Positions 8,161 to 16,718 of a stretch of DNA of 64,000 nt are shown one piece after another. Source of the DNA: Streptomyces alanosinicus. Its GTDB lineage: Bacteria > Actinomycetota > Actinomycetes > Streptomycetales > Streptomycetaceae. A model generated the notes under the pieces. That model was not told where the DNA came from and did not search any database. It was given only the letters and a program-made list of their open reading frames with translations. The stretch covers positions 186,001-250,000 of the forward strand of contig NZ_BMVG01000007.1 in assembly GCF_014650595.1 (NCBI RefSeq). Reading direction: 5' to 3'. The position numbers were made by a program, and so were the translations under genes. Positions within the stretch are counted from its first letter, which is position 1. Every line of letters starts with the position of its first letter.

Positions 8161-9048
8161 TCAGTTGAGCATGGCCCGAGCCGTATGGGCCTGTTGCCGT
8201 ACTTTCCGGGCGGCCGGTTCGTCGACGACCTCGATCAAGTCGGCGTAGGCGTCCAGCTCCTCCGCGCCCGACACGAACTCGCCCCGCTGCACCAGCAGTT
8301 GCCCGCGCTCATAGCGCAGCCGGGCCGGATGCGCGGGCACGGCCAGCGCCAACTCCACGGCCCACAGCGCCACATCCGACCGCTCGGGCCGGGCGGCCGC
8401 CCATGCGCGGATGTTGTTCAGGATCCGCTGGACGACCTCCAGCGGCGCCGCGGGCTCCAGCATCGAGGCGTCCAGCGGCGCCCCCGTGGCCCCCACCACG
8501 AGCATCTGCGCGTCGGACCCGGTCAGCACCCGCCCCGCGTCGAACGGATCGGCCAGCACCTGCTCCTCGGCCGCGCCGAACCCCACCACGAAGTGTCCGG
8601 GCAGCGCGACCCCGTACACCGGCGCCCCCGCCCGCCGCGCGACCTCCAGCCACACCACCGACAGCAGGATGGGCAGCCCGCGCCGCCGCAGCAGCACCTC
8701 GTGCAGCAGGGAGGACTCCAGCCGCTGGTAGTCGCCGGGTGTGCCGTGGAAGCCGTAGCGCTCCCCGAGCAGCCGCTGTACGGCCTGTGCCCACGCGTGC
8801 GGCCCGCCCGGCCGGTACGGCAGCTCGCCCGCGAGCCGGTCCAGCTCCGCCTGCGCGGTGTCCGTCCCGGCCTCGCCCAGCGCGCCGTCCGCCGCGGCGC
8901 CGATCAGCAGACACAGCGCCGCCAGATCCGGCCGCTCGGAGCGCGCCTCCTCGGCGAATCCGCGGCGCAGCTCGGCCGCCCGCTCCGGCGGTGGCGGATA
9001 CGGCGGCGGCAGATACGGGTGCTGCATGCGAGGCTCATGCCCTTCCAT
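8161..9048 (-). CDS. SirB1/transglutaminase-like fold protein
   Basis: The 295-residue cytoplasmic protein matches the SirB1 type (Transglut_core2 plus TPR-like C-terminus): central stretch LLHEVLLRRRGLPILLSVVWLEVARRAG followed by PGHFVVGF, as in bacterial SirB1 homologues. Those proteins have a transglutaminase fold but no firmly assigned reaction. The N-terminus carries a Pro-rich PYLPPPYPPPP run. It starts 7 bases after the GNAT gene on the same strand, so the two form an operon. It converges with the response regulator gene across only 22 bases. Confidence 0.8.
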   Translation of the reverse strand: MEGHEPRMQHPYLPPPYPPPPERAAELRRGFAEEARSERPDLAALCLLIGAAADGALGEAGTDTAQAELDRLAGELPYRPGGPHAWAQAVQRLLGERYGFHGTPGDYQRLESSLLHEVLLRRRGLPILLSVVWLEVARRAGAPVYGVALPGHFVVGFGAAEEQVLADPFDAGRVLTGSDAQMLVVGATGAPLDASMLEPAAPLEVVQRILNNIRAWAAARPERSDVALWAVELALAVPAHPARLRYERGQLLVQRGEFVSGAEELDAYADLIEVVDEPAARKVRQQAHTARAMLN

Positions 9049-9055
9049 GACGGTT

Positions 9056-10072
9056 CTACGGCCGGGCGGCGCCGGAATCGTCCGGCTCCCGGTAGTGGTG
9101 GTAGCTGTGGTGCGGGCTGAAGCCCAGCCGGGCGTACAGGCCTCGTCCGCCCTCGTTGTCCGTCTCCACCTGCAGCCAGGCCGCCGACGCGCCCTCGTCC
9201 AGCGCCCGCCGGGCCAGCGCGGCCATCACCTCCGTGGCGAGCCCCTGCCGGCGCCGCCCGGGGTCCACCTCGACCGCCGCGAACCCGGCCCACCGCCCGT
9301 CCACGACACACCGCCCGATCGCCGCCGGCGGCTCGCCCGCCGGGCCGGGCACCGTCGCGAACCACACCGACGGGCCCCCGCACAGCACCCGCAGGGCCAC
9401 CTCGCTCACCCCCTTGCGCCGGTACCGGGCGAGCCAGGCCTCGTCCGCCCGCCGGGACAGCCGCACACCCGCGCCCTCGGCCCGGTCCGCGACCGGCGCG
9501 AGAGCGCCGGTCCACACCTCGGCGGTCACTTCCCGCACCCAGCCGCGCCGCTCCAGCTCCGCGCACAGCAGCTCCTGTGTGCCCTCGGCCCCGGTGGCCG
9601 CCTGGACGTAGGCGGGCAGGCCACGCTCGCCGTACCAGCGTCGTACGGCATCGAGGGCCGCGTCGAGCGGAAGCCCCGGATCGCCGAGCGGCAGCACGCT
9701 GTTGGCCCGCCGGGTGAACCCGCCGCCGGCCCTGAGCTCCCACTCCCCGAGCCGCTCGGTCTCCAGCGGTGGCCAGCCGCGCGAGCCGACCCGCGCGAGT
9801 TCGTCGTAGGAGGCGGCGGGGCCCCGGCGGCGTGCCGGAGCGGCCGGCACCACCTTGCCGGCGACCAGGGCAGACTCGGCGATGCGGACACTTCGCCCAT
9901 CCCGTCGCGTGATCATGAGCACGCCATCATTCCATGATGTGAGAACACCCACCGTGTCGGTGAACTTCTCCGGTCCTGCACCAGGTTCGCCCAAGCGCCG
10001 TACGGATACCCGTTTTCCCACGTCAGCGGGGGTGATGCGGACTTCCAGCCGTCCTGCCGCCGAGATTTCCAC
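9056..10072 (-). CDS. GNAT-family N-acetyltransferase with N-terminal SH3-like extension
   Basis: The 338-residue product begins at a GTG (complement of 10070-10072). Residues 1-75 look like a small beta-barrel (ITPADVGKRVSVRR ... GVLTSWNDGVLMITRRDGRSVRI). The acetyl-CoA-binding GNAT core is in the last 110 residues: VEVDPGRRRQGLATEVMAAL is the R/Q-x-x-G-x-A motif. The substrate is unknown. From memory, a GNAT gene of this form lies beside ferredoxin fdxA in several streptomycetes. It is divergent from fdxA with a 140-base shared region. Confidence 0.85.
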   Translation of the reverse strand: MEISAAGRLEVRITPADVGKRVSVRRLGEPGAGPEKFTDTVGVLTSWNDGVLMITRRDGRSVRIAESALVAGKVVPAAPARRRGPAASYDELARVGSRGWPPLETERLGEWELRAGGGFTRRANSVLPLGDPGLPLDAALDAVRRWYGERGLPAYVQAATGAEGTQELLCAELERRGWVREVTAEVWTGALAPVADRAEGAGVRLSRRADEAWLARYRRKGVSEVALRVLCGGPSVWFATVPGPAGEPPAAIGRCVVDGRWAGFAAVEVDPGRRRQGLATEVMAALARRALDEGASAAWLQVETDNEGGRGLYARLGFSPHHSYHHYREPDDSGAARP

Positions 10073-10212
10073 TGGTCAGTTCACCCCTCATGTTCGGATC
10101 ATGCTCCGGAACGGAGATACTAGGGGCGGGCATCGACGACGCCGCGCTCCCGCGCGCCAGGCGGCGGAGCCTACGGAGGCCCGCCAGCGCCCTATCGAGG
10201 AGGAACGACAGC

Positions 10213-10533
10213 GTGACCTACGTCATCGCGCAGCCTTGTGTCGACGTGAAGGACAAGGCGTGCATCGAGGAGTGCCCGGTCGACTGCATTTACGAGGGCT
10301 CCCGGTCCTTGTACATCCACCCGGACGAATGCGTCGACTGTGGTGCCTGTGAGCCGGTCTGCCCGGTCGAGGCGATCTTCTACGAGGACGACACTCCGGA
10401 GGAGTGGAAGGACTACTACAAGGCGAACGTCGAGTTCTTCGACGAGCTGGGCTCTCCCGGTGGCGCCAGCAAGCTGGGGCTGATCGAGCGCGACCACCCC
10501 TTCATCGCCGCGCTGCCGCCGCAGGGCGAGTGA
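10213..10533 (+). CDS. fdxA: 7Fe ferredoxin
   Basis: The 106-residue soluble electron carrier carries one [3Fe-4S] and one [4Fe-4S] cluster. By alignment with Azotobacter FdI, C9, C17 and C50 bind the 3Fe cluster, C21, C40, C43 and C46 bind the 4Fe cluster, and C25 is the extra conserved Cys. GTG 10213 has a strong GAGGAGGAA site 8 bases upstream; longer upstream frames lack one. Such ferredoxins feed electrons to cytochromes P450 and other oxidoreductases. It has its own promoter region, shared with the divergent GNAT gene, and its own terminator. Confidence 0.96.
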   Translation: MTYVIAQPCVDVKDKACIEECPVDCIYEGSRSLYIHPDECVDCGACEPVCPVEAIFYEDDTPEEWKDYYKANVEFFDELGSPGGASKLGLIERDHPFIAALPPQGE

Positions 10534-10574
10534 CCGTCTAGAGCATCCAGCGGCCGTCCGCCCGCGACAGCGCC

Positions 10575-10628
10575 GCCTCGGTCCCGTACGGCTCGATCGT
10601 CCCGATCACCGCCGCACGGGACCGAGGC
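10575..10628 (+). terminator. Rho-independent terminator of fdxA
   Basis: Perfect 13-bp arms GCCTCGGTCCCGT (10575-10587) and ACGGGACCGAGGC (10616-10628) enclose a 28-base loop and are followed directly by TTTTG. They lie 40 bases after the fdxA stop. Confidence 0.8.
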
Positions 10629-10692
10629 TTTTGCCGCCCCGTGCGAAGCTGCCCCGGGCGCAGCCGCACCGTCGAAAGTGAGCCTGATTCCC

Positions 10693-11784
10693 GTGTCCGC
10701 AGTCTCCGACCGGCTCCCCACCTTCCCCTGGGACAAGCTGGAGCCGTACAAGAAGACGGCCGCCGCGCACCCCGACGGCATCGTCGACCTGTCCGTGGGT
10801 ACCCCGGTCGACCCGGTGCCCGAGCTGGTCCGGAAGGCCCTGATCGACGCGGCCGACTCCCCGGGCTACCCGACGGTGTGGGGCACCCCGGCGCTGCGCG
10901 ACGCGATCACCGGCTGGCTGGAGCGCCGCCTCGGCGCCCGCGGGGTCACCCACCGCCATGTCCTGCCGGTCGTCGGCTCCAAGGAACTGGTGGCCTGGCT
11001 GCCGACCCAGCTGGGCCTCGGCCCCGACGACAGGGTCGCCCACCCGCGCCTCGCCTACCCCACCTACGAGGTCGGCGCCCGCCTCGCCCGCGCCGCGTAC
11101 GAGACCTACGACGACCCGCGCGACCTCGACCCCGCCGGCCTGAAGCTCCTCTGGCTGAACTCCCCGTCGAACCCGACCGGCAAGGTGCTCTCGAAGCAGG
11201 AGCTCACGGACATCGTCGCCTGGGCCCGCGCCCACGGTGTCCTGCTCTTCTCCGACGAGTGCTACCTGGAACTGGGCTGGGAGGCCGACCCGGTCTCGGT
11301 GCTGCACCCGGACGTCAACGGCGGCTCCTACGACGGCATCGTGGCCGTCCACTCCCTCTCCAAGCGCTCCAACCTGGCGGGCTACCGCGCGGCGTTCATC
11401 GCCGGCGACCCGGCCGTCCTCGGCCCGCTGCTGGAGATCCGCAAGCACGGCGGCATGATGACCTCGGCGCCCACACAGGCGGCCGTCGTGGCGGCCCTGG
11501 GCGACGACGCCCACGTCCAGGAACAGCGCGAGCGCTACGCCGCCCGCCGCGAGGTGCTGCGGGCCGCCCTGCTGGGCCACGGCTTCCGCATCGAACACAG
11601 CGAGGCGAGCCTCTACCTCTGGGCCACCCGCGACGAGTCCTGCTGGACCACCGTCGCCCACCTCGCCGCCCTGGGCATCCTCGTCGCACCGGGTGACTTC
11701 TACGGCGAGGCGGGCGAACAGTTCGTACGTGTGGCGCTGACGGCAACGGACGAACGCGTCCGCGCAGCGGCAGCCCGTCTGTAA
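10693..11784 (+). CDS. dapC: N-succinyldiaminopimelate aminotransferase (actinobacterial DapC)
   Basis: PLP-dependent class I aminotransferase of lysine/meso-diaminopimelate synthesis, acting on N-succinyl-2-amino-6-ketopimelate. The 363-residue chain starts FPWDKLEPYK, the form seen in the actinobacterial DapC group. The PLP lysine lies in HSLSKRSNLAGYR, the substrate-carboxylate Arg is expected in the C-terminal FVRVALT, and NSPSNPTG is the conserved Asn motif. GTG 10693 is preferred because it matches family length; GTG 10678 would add five residues. The pathway partner dapE lies 1.9 kb downstream. Confidence 0.9.
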   Translation: MSAVSDRLPTFPWDKLEPYKKTAAAHPDGIVDLSVGTPVDPVPELVRKALIDAADSPGYPTVWGTPALRDAITGWLERRLGARGVTHRHVLPVVGSKELVAWLPTQLGLGPDDRVAHPRLAYPTYEVGARLARAAYETYDDPRDLDPAGLKLLWLNSPSNPTGKVLSKQELTDIVAWARAHGVLLFSDECYLELGWEADPVSVLHPDVNGGSYDGIVAVHSLSKRSNLAGYRAAFIAGDPAVLGPLLEIRKHGGMMTSAPTQAAVVAALGDDAHVQEQRERYAARREVLRAALLGHGFRIEHSEASLYLWATRDESCWTTVAHLAALGILVAPGDFYGEAGEQFVRVALTATDERVRAAAARL

Positions 11785-11821
11785 CGGGCCGTGCCGACGT
11801 AGGAACGCAGGGACACAAAAG

Positions 11822-11857
11822 CGGACGGGGTCCAGGGAGTTCCCTGGACCCCGTCCG
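11822..11857. terminator. Bidirectional terminator between dapC and a convergent gene
   Basis: Perfect 17-bp arms (11822-11838 and 11841-11857) are separated by two bases, so the inner pairs must open to form the loop. It lies between the convergent stops of dapC and the secreted Ala-rich protein and can serve both. Confidence 0.85.
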
Positions 11858-11890
11858 GCGGTCAAAGCCAGGCGCTCAGCCGGCCGGCGC

Positions 11891-12307
11891 TCAGCCGAGC
11901 GGCAGCGACTTGCCCTGCACCGGCAGCTGCGGCAGCCCGCCACCCGCCGTGGAGGACGCGGCGTCCCCGACGACGCTGCCCGCTGCCCCGGTGACCTCAC
12001 CCGCGGCCTTCCGGGCCACCGGCGCGGTCTTGTTCACGGCGCTGGTGCCGGTGTGGGCCGCACCCGGCACGGTCTTGCCGACCGCCGTGCCGCCCGTGGT
12101 GGCCGCGAGCGTGGTGGCGTTCGTCGTGGCGCCGTCGACGGTGCCACCGAGGTTCGCCGCGTCCGGGGTGGTCACACCACCCAGGTTCGGGACCGCCGCC
12201 GGCTGGGTGGCCGCACCGGCGGAGCCGGCCGCACCGACCCCGGCTGCCGCTCCCGCTGCGACGAGCAGCGCGGCACGGGCGATCCGGCGGGTCAGAGGGA
12301 GGGACAT
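11891..12307 (-). CDS. Secreted Ala/Gly/Thr-rich small protein
   Basis: The product has 138 residues from ATG at 12307, preceded by GGAG 5 bases away. A Sec signal peptide is evident: RR at residues 7-8, hydrophobic AALLVAAGAAAGVGAAG, and a cleavage-like AGA-AT near residue 32. The mature part is low-complexity (Thr, Ala, Gly, Val) without Cys and ends LPQLPVQGKSLPLG. Similar streptomycete proteins are often mislabelled ATP-binding protein in databases; no P-loop is visible. The function is unknown, with cell-surface location inferred. The upstream 285 bases are AT-richer than average and hold a 19-bp inverted repeat. Confidence 0.7.
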   Translation of the reverse strand: MSLPLTRRIARAALLVAAGAAAGVGAAGSAGAATQPAAVPNLGGVTTPDAANLGGTVDGATTNATTLAATTGGTAVGKTVPGAAHTGTSAVNKTAPVARKAAGEVTGAAGSVVGDAASSTAGGGLPQLPVQGKSLPLG

Positions 12308-12592
12308 GATGCTCCATTCGACGGGAGAGAAGTGTCTGTGTCCGAAGCCCGGTTGGGGCTCGGACGCCGTGACTACCGCTCGAAGCCCGCGAAGGTTGCG
12401 GACGTCCCAGGTAAAGAATGGATAACGCATCGCATTATCAGGTGGGGATAAAAACGGGCAAAGAGCGTCTCCCTGAAATCCCGCAGAATCCTTACGGCCC
12501 TTGATTTCCAAGGGAATCCGGAGGCGGTGCCCGTTCCGCCCAGGGAGTGGGATCGGCGTGCGCCGCATCACCCGCCGGAGTGATGCCCCGTA
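12308..12592 (-). promoter_or_regulatory. Upstream region of the secreted protein with inverted repeat
   Basis: The 285 bases have no convincing gene. The near-perfect repeat GATAACGCATCGCATTATC at 12421-12439 (8-bp arms, one mismatch) sits 114 bases before the ATG and next to an A/T-rich stretch, unlike the surrounding GC content. It is a plausible promoter/operator zone for the secreted protein. Confidence 0.4.
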
Positions 12593-13606
12593 CTACTGTC
12601 CGGTCTCGATCCGAACCGCCCCCGTGGACTCCACCGCACCACCGGCCCCGTCCGAAGCGGCCGTCTTCCAGTGGCCGCCGCTCCCGGCCGTCCACGCGCT
12701 GCCCGCGTACGACACCCGCTGGATGTGCAGCGCCGCGGAGTTGGCCACGGCCCACTGCGCCAGCTGCCAGCCGCGCTCCCGCTCGCCACGTCCGATCGCA
12801 TCGACCTTCGTGCCCAGCGGCACCGGCACGGTCACGGTCCGCCCCTGCGCGGTCGCGGTCACGCTCGGCGAGGGAGAGGGTGACGGCACGGGCGTGCCGC
12901 CCACCTCCGCACCGGTCTCCTGCAGCGCGTCCCGCCCGAAGTCCCGTACCAGCGCGGCCCGTACCGCGTCCGGGCCCGTCGCCTCGGCCGTGGAATCCTG
13001 GCGCCCGTCACAGGTCAGGCTGGCCGGCGCGCGCCCGGTCAGCGCCGCCGCCAGCAGCGTCGCGTCCGGCTCGTGCTTGGCGTACGCCTCCGGGTAGCCG
13101 CTGCGCTGCACCTGCTGGGCCGCCTGGGTCAGCGGCAGATCGGTGTAGTCCGGCACCTTGGCGAGGTGTGCGTAGAAGATGCCCGCCGCGTAGGCCGGGT
13201 CCATGATCTGGTGCTCGGTGCCCCAGCCCTGCGAGGGCCGCTGCTGGAACAGGCCCAGCGAATCCCGGTCGCCGTGCTCGATGTTGCGCAGCCCCGACTC
13301 CTGCAGGGAGGTGGCCAGTGCGATCGCCACGGCCCGCTCGGGCATCCCGCGCCCGGTGCCGACGGCCGCGATCGTCGCCGCGTTCACCGCCTGCTCGGGT
13401 GTGAACTCGTACGACGTCCCGTCGCCCGAGGACGACACCACTGTGCAGCCGCGCGCTCCGCTGCCGGTGACGTACTGCACCACGAGGTACGCGGTGACAC
13501 CGCAGAGGACCAACAGGGCCGCGCCGAAACGAAAGCGACGGCCGCGGCGTTTGGGACGGGTGGGGGACGGCTCTGGCACGCCTCCAAGGTACTGGAGCCC
13601 CGTCAT
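12593..13606 (-). CDS. Membrane-anchored lytic-transglycosylase-like protein
   Basis: The product has 337 residues from ATG 13606; GTG 13579 is an alternative and neither has a well-spaced ribosome site. A basic N-terminus (RPKRRGRRFRFG) precedes one membrane helix (about residues 25-45). The outside domain reads ALATSLQESGLRNIEHGDRD then SLGLFQQRPSQGWG, the Glu-Ser and GLFQ pattern of goose-lysozyme/SLT folds, with the Glu as candidate catalytic acid. A Pro/Ser linker and a Trp-rich C-terminus follow. Databases often call this family heavy metal transporter; nothing here supports that. It is divergent from dapE, consistent with a wall-related role. Confidence 0.7.
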   Translation of the reverse strand: MTGLQYLGGVPEPSPTRPKRRGRRFRFGAALLVLCGVTAYLVVQYVTGSGARGCTVVSSSGDGTSYEFTPEQAVNAATIAAVGTGRGMPERAVAIALATSLQESGLRNIEHGDRDSLGLFQQRPSQGWGTEHQIMDPAYAAGIFYAHLAKVPDYTDLPLTQAAQQVQRSGYPEAYAKHEPDATLLAAALTGRAPASLTCDGRQDSTAEATGPDAVRAALVRDFGRDALQETGAEVGGTPVPSPSPSPSVTATAQGRTVTVPVPLGTKVDAIGRGERERGWQLAQWAVANSAALHIQRVSYAGSAWTAGSGGHWKTAASDGAGGAVESTGAVRIETGQ

Positions 13607-13676
13607 CCCCTTACGGCGGGCTGTCCGGACAGCGCTTACCCCCGCTCTCGGTGGCCGGCGCGTTAGGGTCGGGCCC

Positions 13677-14756
13677 ATGGCCGACACCTCGCTTGACCTC
13701 ACGCTCGATGCCGCCGCGCTCACCGCGCAGCTCGTGGACTTCCCCTCCGAGAGCGGCACCGAGAAGCCGCTCGCGGACGCCATCGAGACCGCCCTGCGCG
13801 CCCTGCCGCATCTGAGAGTCGACCGCTACGGCAACAACGTCGTCGCGCGTACGGACCTGGGCCGCGCCGAGCGCGTGATCCTGGCCGGCCACATCGACAC
13901 CGTCCCGATCGCGGACAACGTACCCTCGCGCCTGGACGAGGACGGCGTGCTGTGGGGCTGCGGCACCTGTGACATGAAGTCGGGCGTCGCGGTGCAGCTG
14001 CGGATCGCGGCCACGGTCCCCGCCCCCAACCGCGACCTGACCTTCGTCTTCTACGACAACGAGGAGGTCGCCGCCGACCTGAACGGCCTGAAGCACATCG
14101 CCGAGGCCCACCCCGAGTGGCTGCGGGGCGACTTCGCGGTCCTGCTGGAGCCCTCCGACGGCGAGGTCGAGGGCGGCTGCCAGGGCACCCTGCGGGTGCT
14201 GCTGAAGACCACGGGGGAGCGGGCCCACTCCGCGCGCTCCTGGATGGGCTCCAACGCCATCCACGCCGCCGCCCCCGTCCTGGCCCGCCTCGCCGCCTAC
14301 GAGCCCCGCTACCCGATCATCGACGGCCTGGAGTACCGCGAGGGCCTGAACGCGGTCGGCATCAGCGGCGGCGTCGCCGGCAACGTCATCCCCGACGAGT
14401 GCGTGGTCAAGGTCAACTTCCGCTACGCCCCCGACCGCTCCGAGGAGGACGCGATCGCGCACGTCCGCGAGGTGTTCGCGGACTGCGGCGTGACGGAGTT
14501 CGTCGTCGACGACCACAGCCCCGGCGCGCTGCCCGGCCTCTCCCACCCGGCCGCGGTCGCCTTCACCGAGGCGGTCGGCGGCACCCCGCGGCCCAAGTAC
14601 GGCTGGACGGACGTCTCCCGCTTCTCCGCGCTCGGCGTCCCCGCGGTCAACTACGGCCCCGGCAACCCGCACTTGGCGCACAAGCGCGACGAGCGGGTGG
14701 AGACGGCGAAGATCCTTGCGGGCGAGGAGCGCCTGCGGAACTGGCTCACCGCGTAG
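13677..14756 (+). CDS. dapE: Succinyl-diaminopimelate desuccinylase
   Basis: The M20-family di-zinc hydrolase cleaves N-succinyl-LL-DAP to LL-DAP in lysine and peptidoglycan synthesis. The 359-residue cytoplasmic protein has zinc-ligand motif GHIDTVPIAD near residue 78, GCGTCDMKSG near 100 (zinc Asp), catalytic Glu in DNEEVAA near 126, EPSDGEVEGGCQGT near 155, and dimerisation-domain His in HSARSW. ATG 13677 is favoured because the frame further upstream overlaps the divergent membrane protein. The order dapE then LOG gene is conserved in mycobacteria (Rv1202, Rv1205) as I recall. Confidence 0.94.
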   Translation: MADTSLDLTLDAAALTAQLVDFPSESGTEKPLADAIETALRALPHLRVDRYGNNVVARTDLGRAERVILAGHIDTVPIADNVPSRLDEDGVLWGCGTCDMKSGVAVQLRIAATVPAPNRDLTFVFYDNEEVAADLNGLKHIAEAHPEWLRGDFAVLLEPSDGEVEGGCQGTLRVLLKTTGERAHSARSWMGSNAIHAAAPVLARLAAYEPRYPIIDGLEYREGLNAVGISGGVAGNVIPDECVVKVNFRYAPDRSEEDAIAHVREVFADCGVTEFVVDDHSPGALPGLSHPAAVAFTEAVGGTPRPKYGWTDVSRFSALGVPAVNYGPGNPHLAHKRDERVETAKILAGEERLRNWLTA

Positions 14757-14861
14757 GGCGCCCGTTCGGCGCACGCATGCCGGACATGCGCATGTCCCCC
14801 CGGCGTAACCTGCGTAGATCTACTCTGAGGTGGAACTACCGGCACGACGGAGGGAGCGCAC

Positions 14862-15620
14862 ATGCCTACCGGCAACCCCGAGGGGAAGAAGGTGCCGCCG
14901 GAGGAGCAGCGGCTCGGACCGGTCCTCCGGCGGCGCGGACAGGTGACCGCCAGCACCACCGACCAGCGGCTGCTGGACGCCGGCGGCCCCACGGACTGGG
15001 TGCACACCGACCCCTGGCGGGTGCTGCGCATCCAGTCGGAGTTCATCGAGGGCTTCGGTACGCTCGCCGAACTCCCGCCCGCCATCAGTGTGTTCGGCTC
15101 GGCGCGGACGCCGGCGGACTCGCCGGAGTACGACGCGGGGGTGCGGCTCGGCCGCGGCCTGGTCGAGGCGGGCTGGGCGGTGATCACCGGCGGCGGCCCC
15201 GGGGCGATGGAGGCGGCCAACAAGGGCGCCTGCGAGGCGGGCGGCGTCTCGGTGGGGCTCGGCATCGAGCTGCCCTTCGAGCAGGGGCTGAACCCCTACG
15301 TCGACATCGGCCTGAACTTCCGCTACTTCTTCGTCCGCAAGATGATGTTCGTGAAGTACGCGCAGGGCTTCGTCGTCCTGCCGGGCGGCCTCGGCACCCT
15401 GGACGAATTCTTCGAGGCCCTGACCCTGGTCCAGACCCAGAAGGTCACCCGCTTCCCGATCGTCCTCTTCGGCAGCGAGTACTGGGGCGGCCTGGTGTCC
15501 TGGCTGCGCAACACCCTGGTCGCCCAGGGCAAGGCGTCCGAGAAGGACCTCCTCCTCTTCCACGTCACGGACGACGTCGACGAGGCGGTGGCCCTGGTCT
15601 CCAAGGAAGCCGCCCGCTGA
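14862..15620 (+). CDS. LOG-family (TIGR00730) nucleotide 5'-monophosphate phosphoribohydrolase
   Basis: The 252-residue Rossmann-fold protein has the LOG motif PGGLGTLDE near residue 178 and GGGPGAMEAANKGA near 109. Members release free cytokinin-type bases from riboside 5'-monophosphates; the M. tuberculosis homologue Rv1205 has such an activity. It has an extra N-terminal 60 residues with QRLLDAGG, typical of the actinobacterial longer form. GGAGGGAG lies 8-15 bases before ATG 14862. It stands between dapE and the convergent folP2-type gene. Confidence 0.9.
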   Translation: MPTGNPEGKKVPPEEQRLGPVLRRRGQVTASTTDQRLLDAGGPTDWVHTDPWRVLRIQSEFIEGFGTLAELPPAISVFGSARTPADSPEYDAGVRLGRGLVEAGWAVITGGGPGAMEAANKGACEAGGVSVGLGIELPFEQGLNPYVDIGLNFRYFFVRKMMFVKYAQGFVVLPGGLGTLDEFFEALTLVQTQKVTRFPIVLFGSEYWGGLVSWLRNTLVAQGKASEKDLLLFHVTDDVDEAVALVSKEAAR

Positions 15621-15676
15621 CCACCCCGGCTCCGCCCCGGCCTCAACCCGGCTCCGCCCCGTCACCGGCCGCTTCG

Positions 15677-15691
15677 GGGGGCGGAGCCCCC
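15677..15691. terminator. Short GC hairpin between convergent genes
   Basis: GGGGGC-GGA-GCCCCC forms a 6-bp stem in the 77-base gap between the LOG gene and folP2. Short hairpins of this composition are very common at gene ends in Streptomyces. Confidence 0.4.
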
Positions 15692-15697
15692 TGGGGG

Positions 15698-16558
15698 TCA
15701 GGCCAGGCCCCGTCTGGCCACCGCGGGGACCCGGTGGCCGGTGATCGACGCGACCATGTCCAGCACCTGACGGGTCTCGGTGACCTCGTGCACCCGGTAC
15801 ACCCGCGCCCCGAGCCACGCCGACACCACGGTCGTCGCGAGCGTGCCGATCAGCCGTTCCTTCAGCGGCCGGTCCAACGACTCACCCACGAAGTCCTTGT
15901 TGGACACCGACACCAGCACCGGCCACCCCGTCGCGACCATCTCGCCCAGCCGCCGCGTCGCCTCCAGACTGTGCCGGGTGTTCTTCCCGAAGTCGTGCCC
16001 GGGATCGATCAGCACCGACTCGCGCGGCACCCCGAGAGCCAGCGCCCGCTCGGCCAGCCCCAGGGTCACACCGAGGATGTCGGCCATGACGTCGTCGTAC
16101 GTCACCCGGTGCGGACGGGTCCGCGGCCGCGCACCCCCCGCGTGCGTGCACACCAGCCCCGCCCCGTAGCGCGCCGCGACCTTCGCGAGCCGCGGATCGA
16201 CGCCGCCCCACGCGTCGTTCAGCAGATCCGCCCCCGCCTCGCACGCCGCCTCGCCGACCTCGGCCCGCCAGGTGTCCACGCTGATGACCACGTCCGGGAA
16301 GCGCCGCCGTACCTCCGCCACGAAGCCGACGGTCCGCCGCGCCTCCTCCTCGGCGGTGACCTCCTCGCCCGGTCCCGCCTTCACCCCGCCGATGTCGATG
16401 ATCGCGGCTCCCTCGGCCACCGCCTGTTCCACGCGCGTGAGCGCCGGCTCGTCGAGGAAGGTGGCGCCCTGGTCGTAGAAGGAGTCCGGTGTACGGTTCA
16501 CGATCGCCATGATCACCGGCTCGTGGGGCCCGAATTCACGCTTGCCCAGTCTGAGCAT
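15698..16558 (-). CDS. folP2: Dihydropteroate synthase homologue, FolP2 type
   Basis: The 286-residue TIM-barrel of the pterin-binding family uses ATG 16558. The pterin motif is present as IVNRTPDSFYDQG near residue 20. The second hallmark of true dihydropteroate synthases (D-x-G-x-S-T-R-P-G) reads DIGGVKAGPG, so the Ser-Thr-Arg that holds p-aminobenzoate is gone. The later ISVDTWRAEV, LLNDAWGG and IDPGHDFGKN are kept. This is the pattern of mycobacterial FolP2 (Rv1207), which is thought not to make dihydropteroate. It is therefore probably not the folate enzyme of this organism. It is divergent from the DivIVA-like/tag pair. Confidence 0.85.
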   Translation of the reverse strand: MLRLGKREFGPHEPVIMAIVNRTPDSFYDQGATFLDEPALTRVEQAVAEGAAIIDIGGVKAGPGEEVTAEEEARRTVGFVAEVRRRFPDVVISVDTWRAEVGEAACEAGADLLNDAWGGVDPRLAKVAARYGAGLVCTHAGGARPRTRPHRVTYDDVMADILGVTLGLAERALALGVPRESVLIDPGHDFGKNTRHSLEATRRLGEMVATGWPVLVSVSNKDFVGESLDRPLKERLIGTLATTVVSAWLGARVYRVHEVTETRQVLDMVASITGHRVPAVARRGLA

Positions 16559-16718
16559 CCGCTGTGCCCTCCGCTCGTGCATCCCGCAGTGCGGCCGCCT
16601 GAGACCCGCAATGTCAGACCCGCATGGCACGATCGGACCCTGAAAGAGTCAAGAGATGCGTCGGATACATTTCGACGTCCGGTAGTGCGTCCGGCAGAGA
16701 GCGTGGGGACCCCTGGCG

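Noticed and set aside
12593..13606. Heavy-metal transporter annotation often given to this family
   Set aside because: Only one membrane helix and no metal motif; the ESGL...GLFQQRPSQGWG pattern is lysozyme-like.
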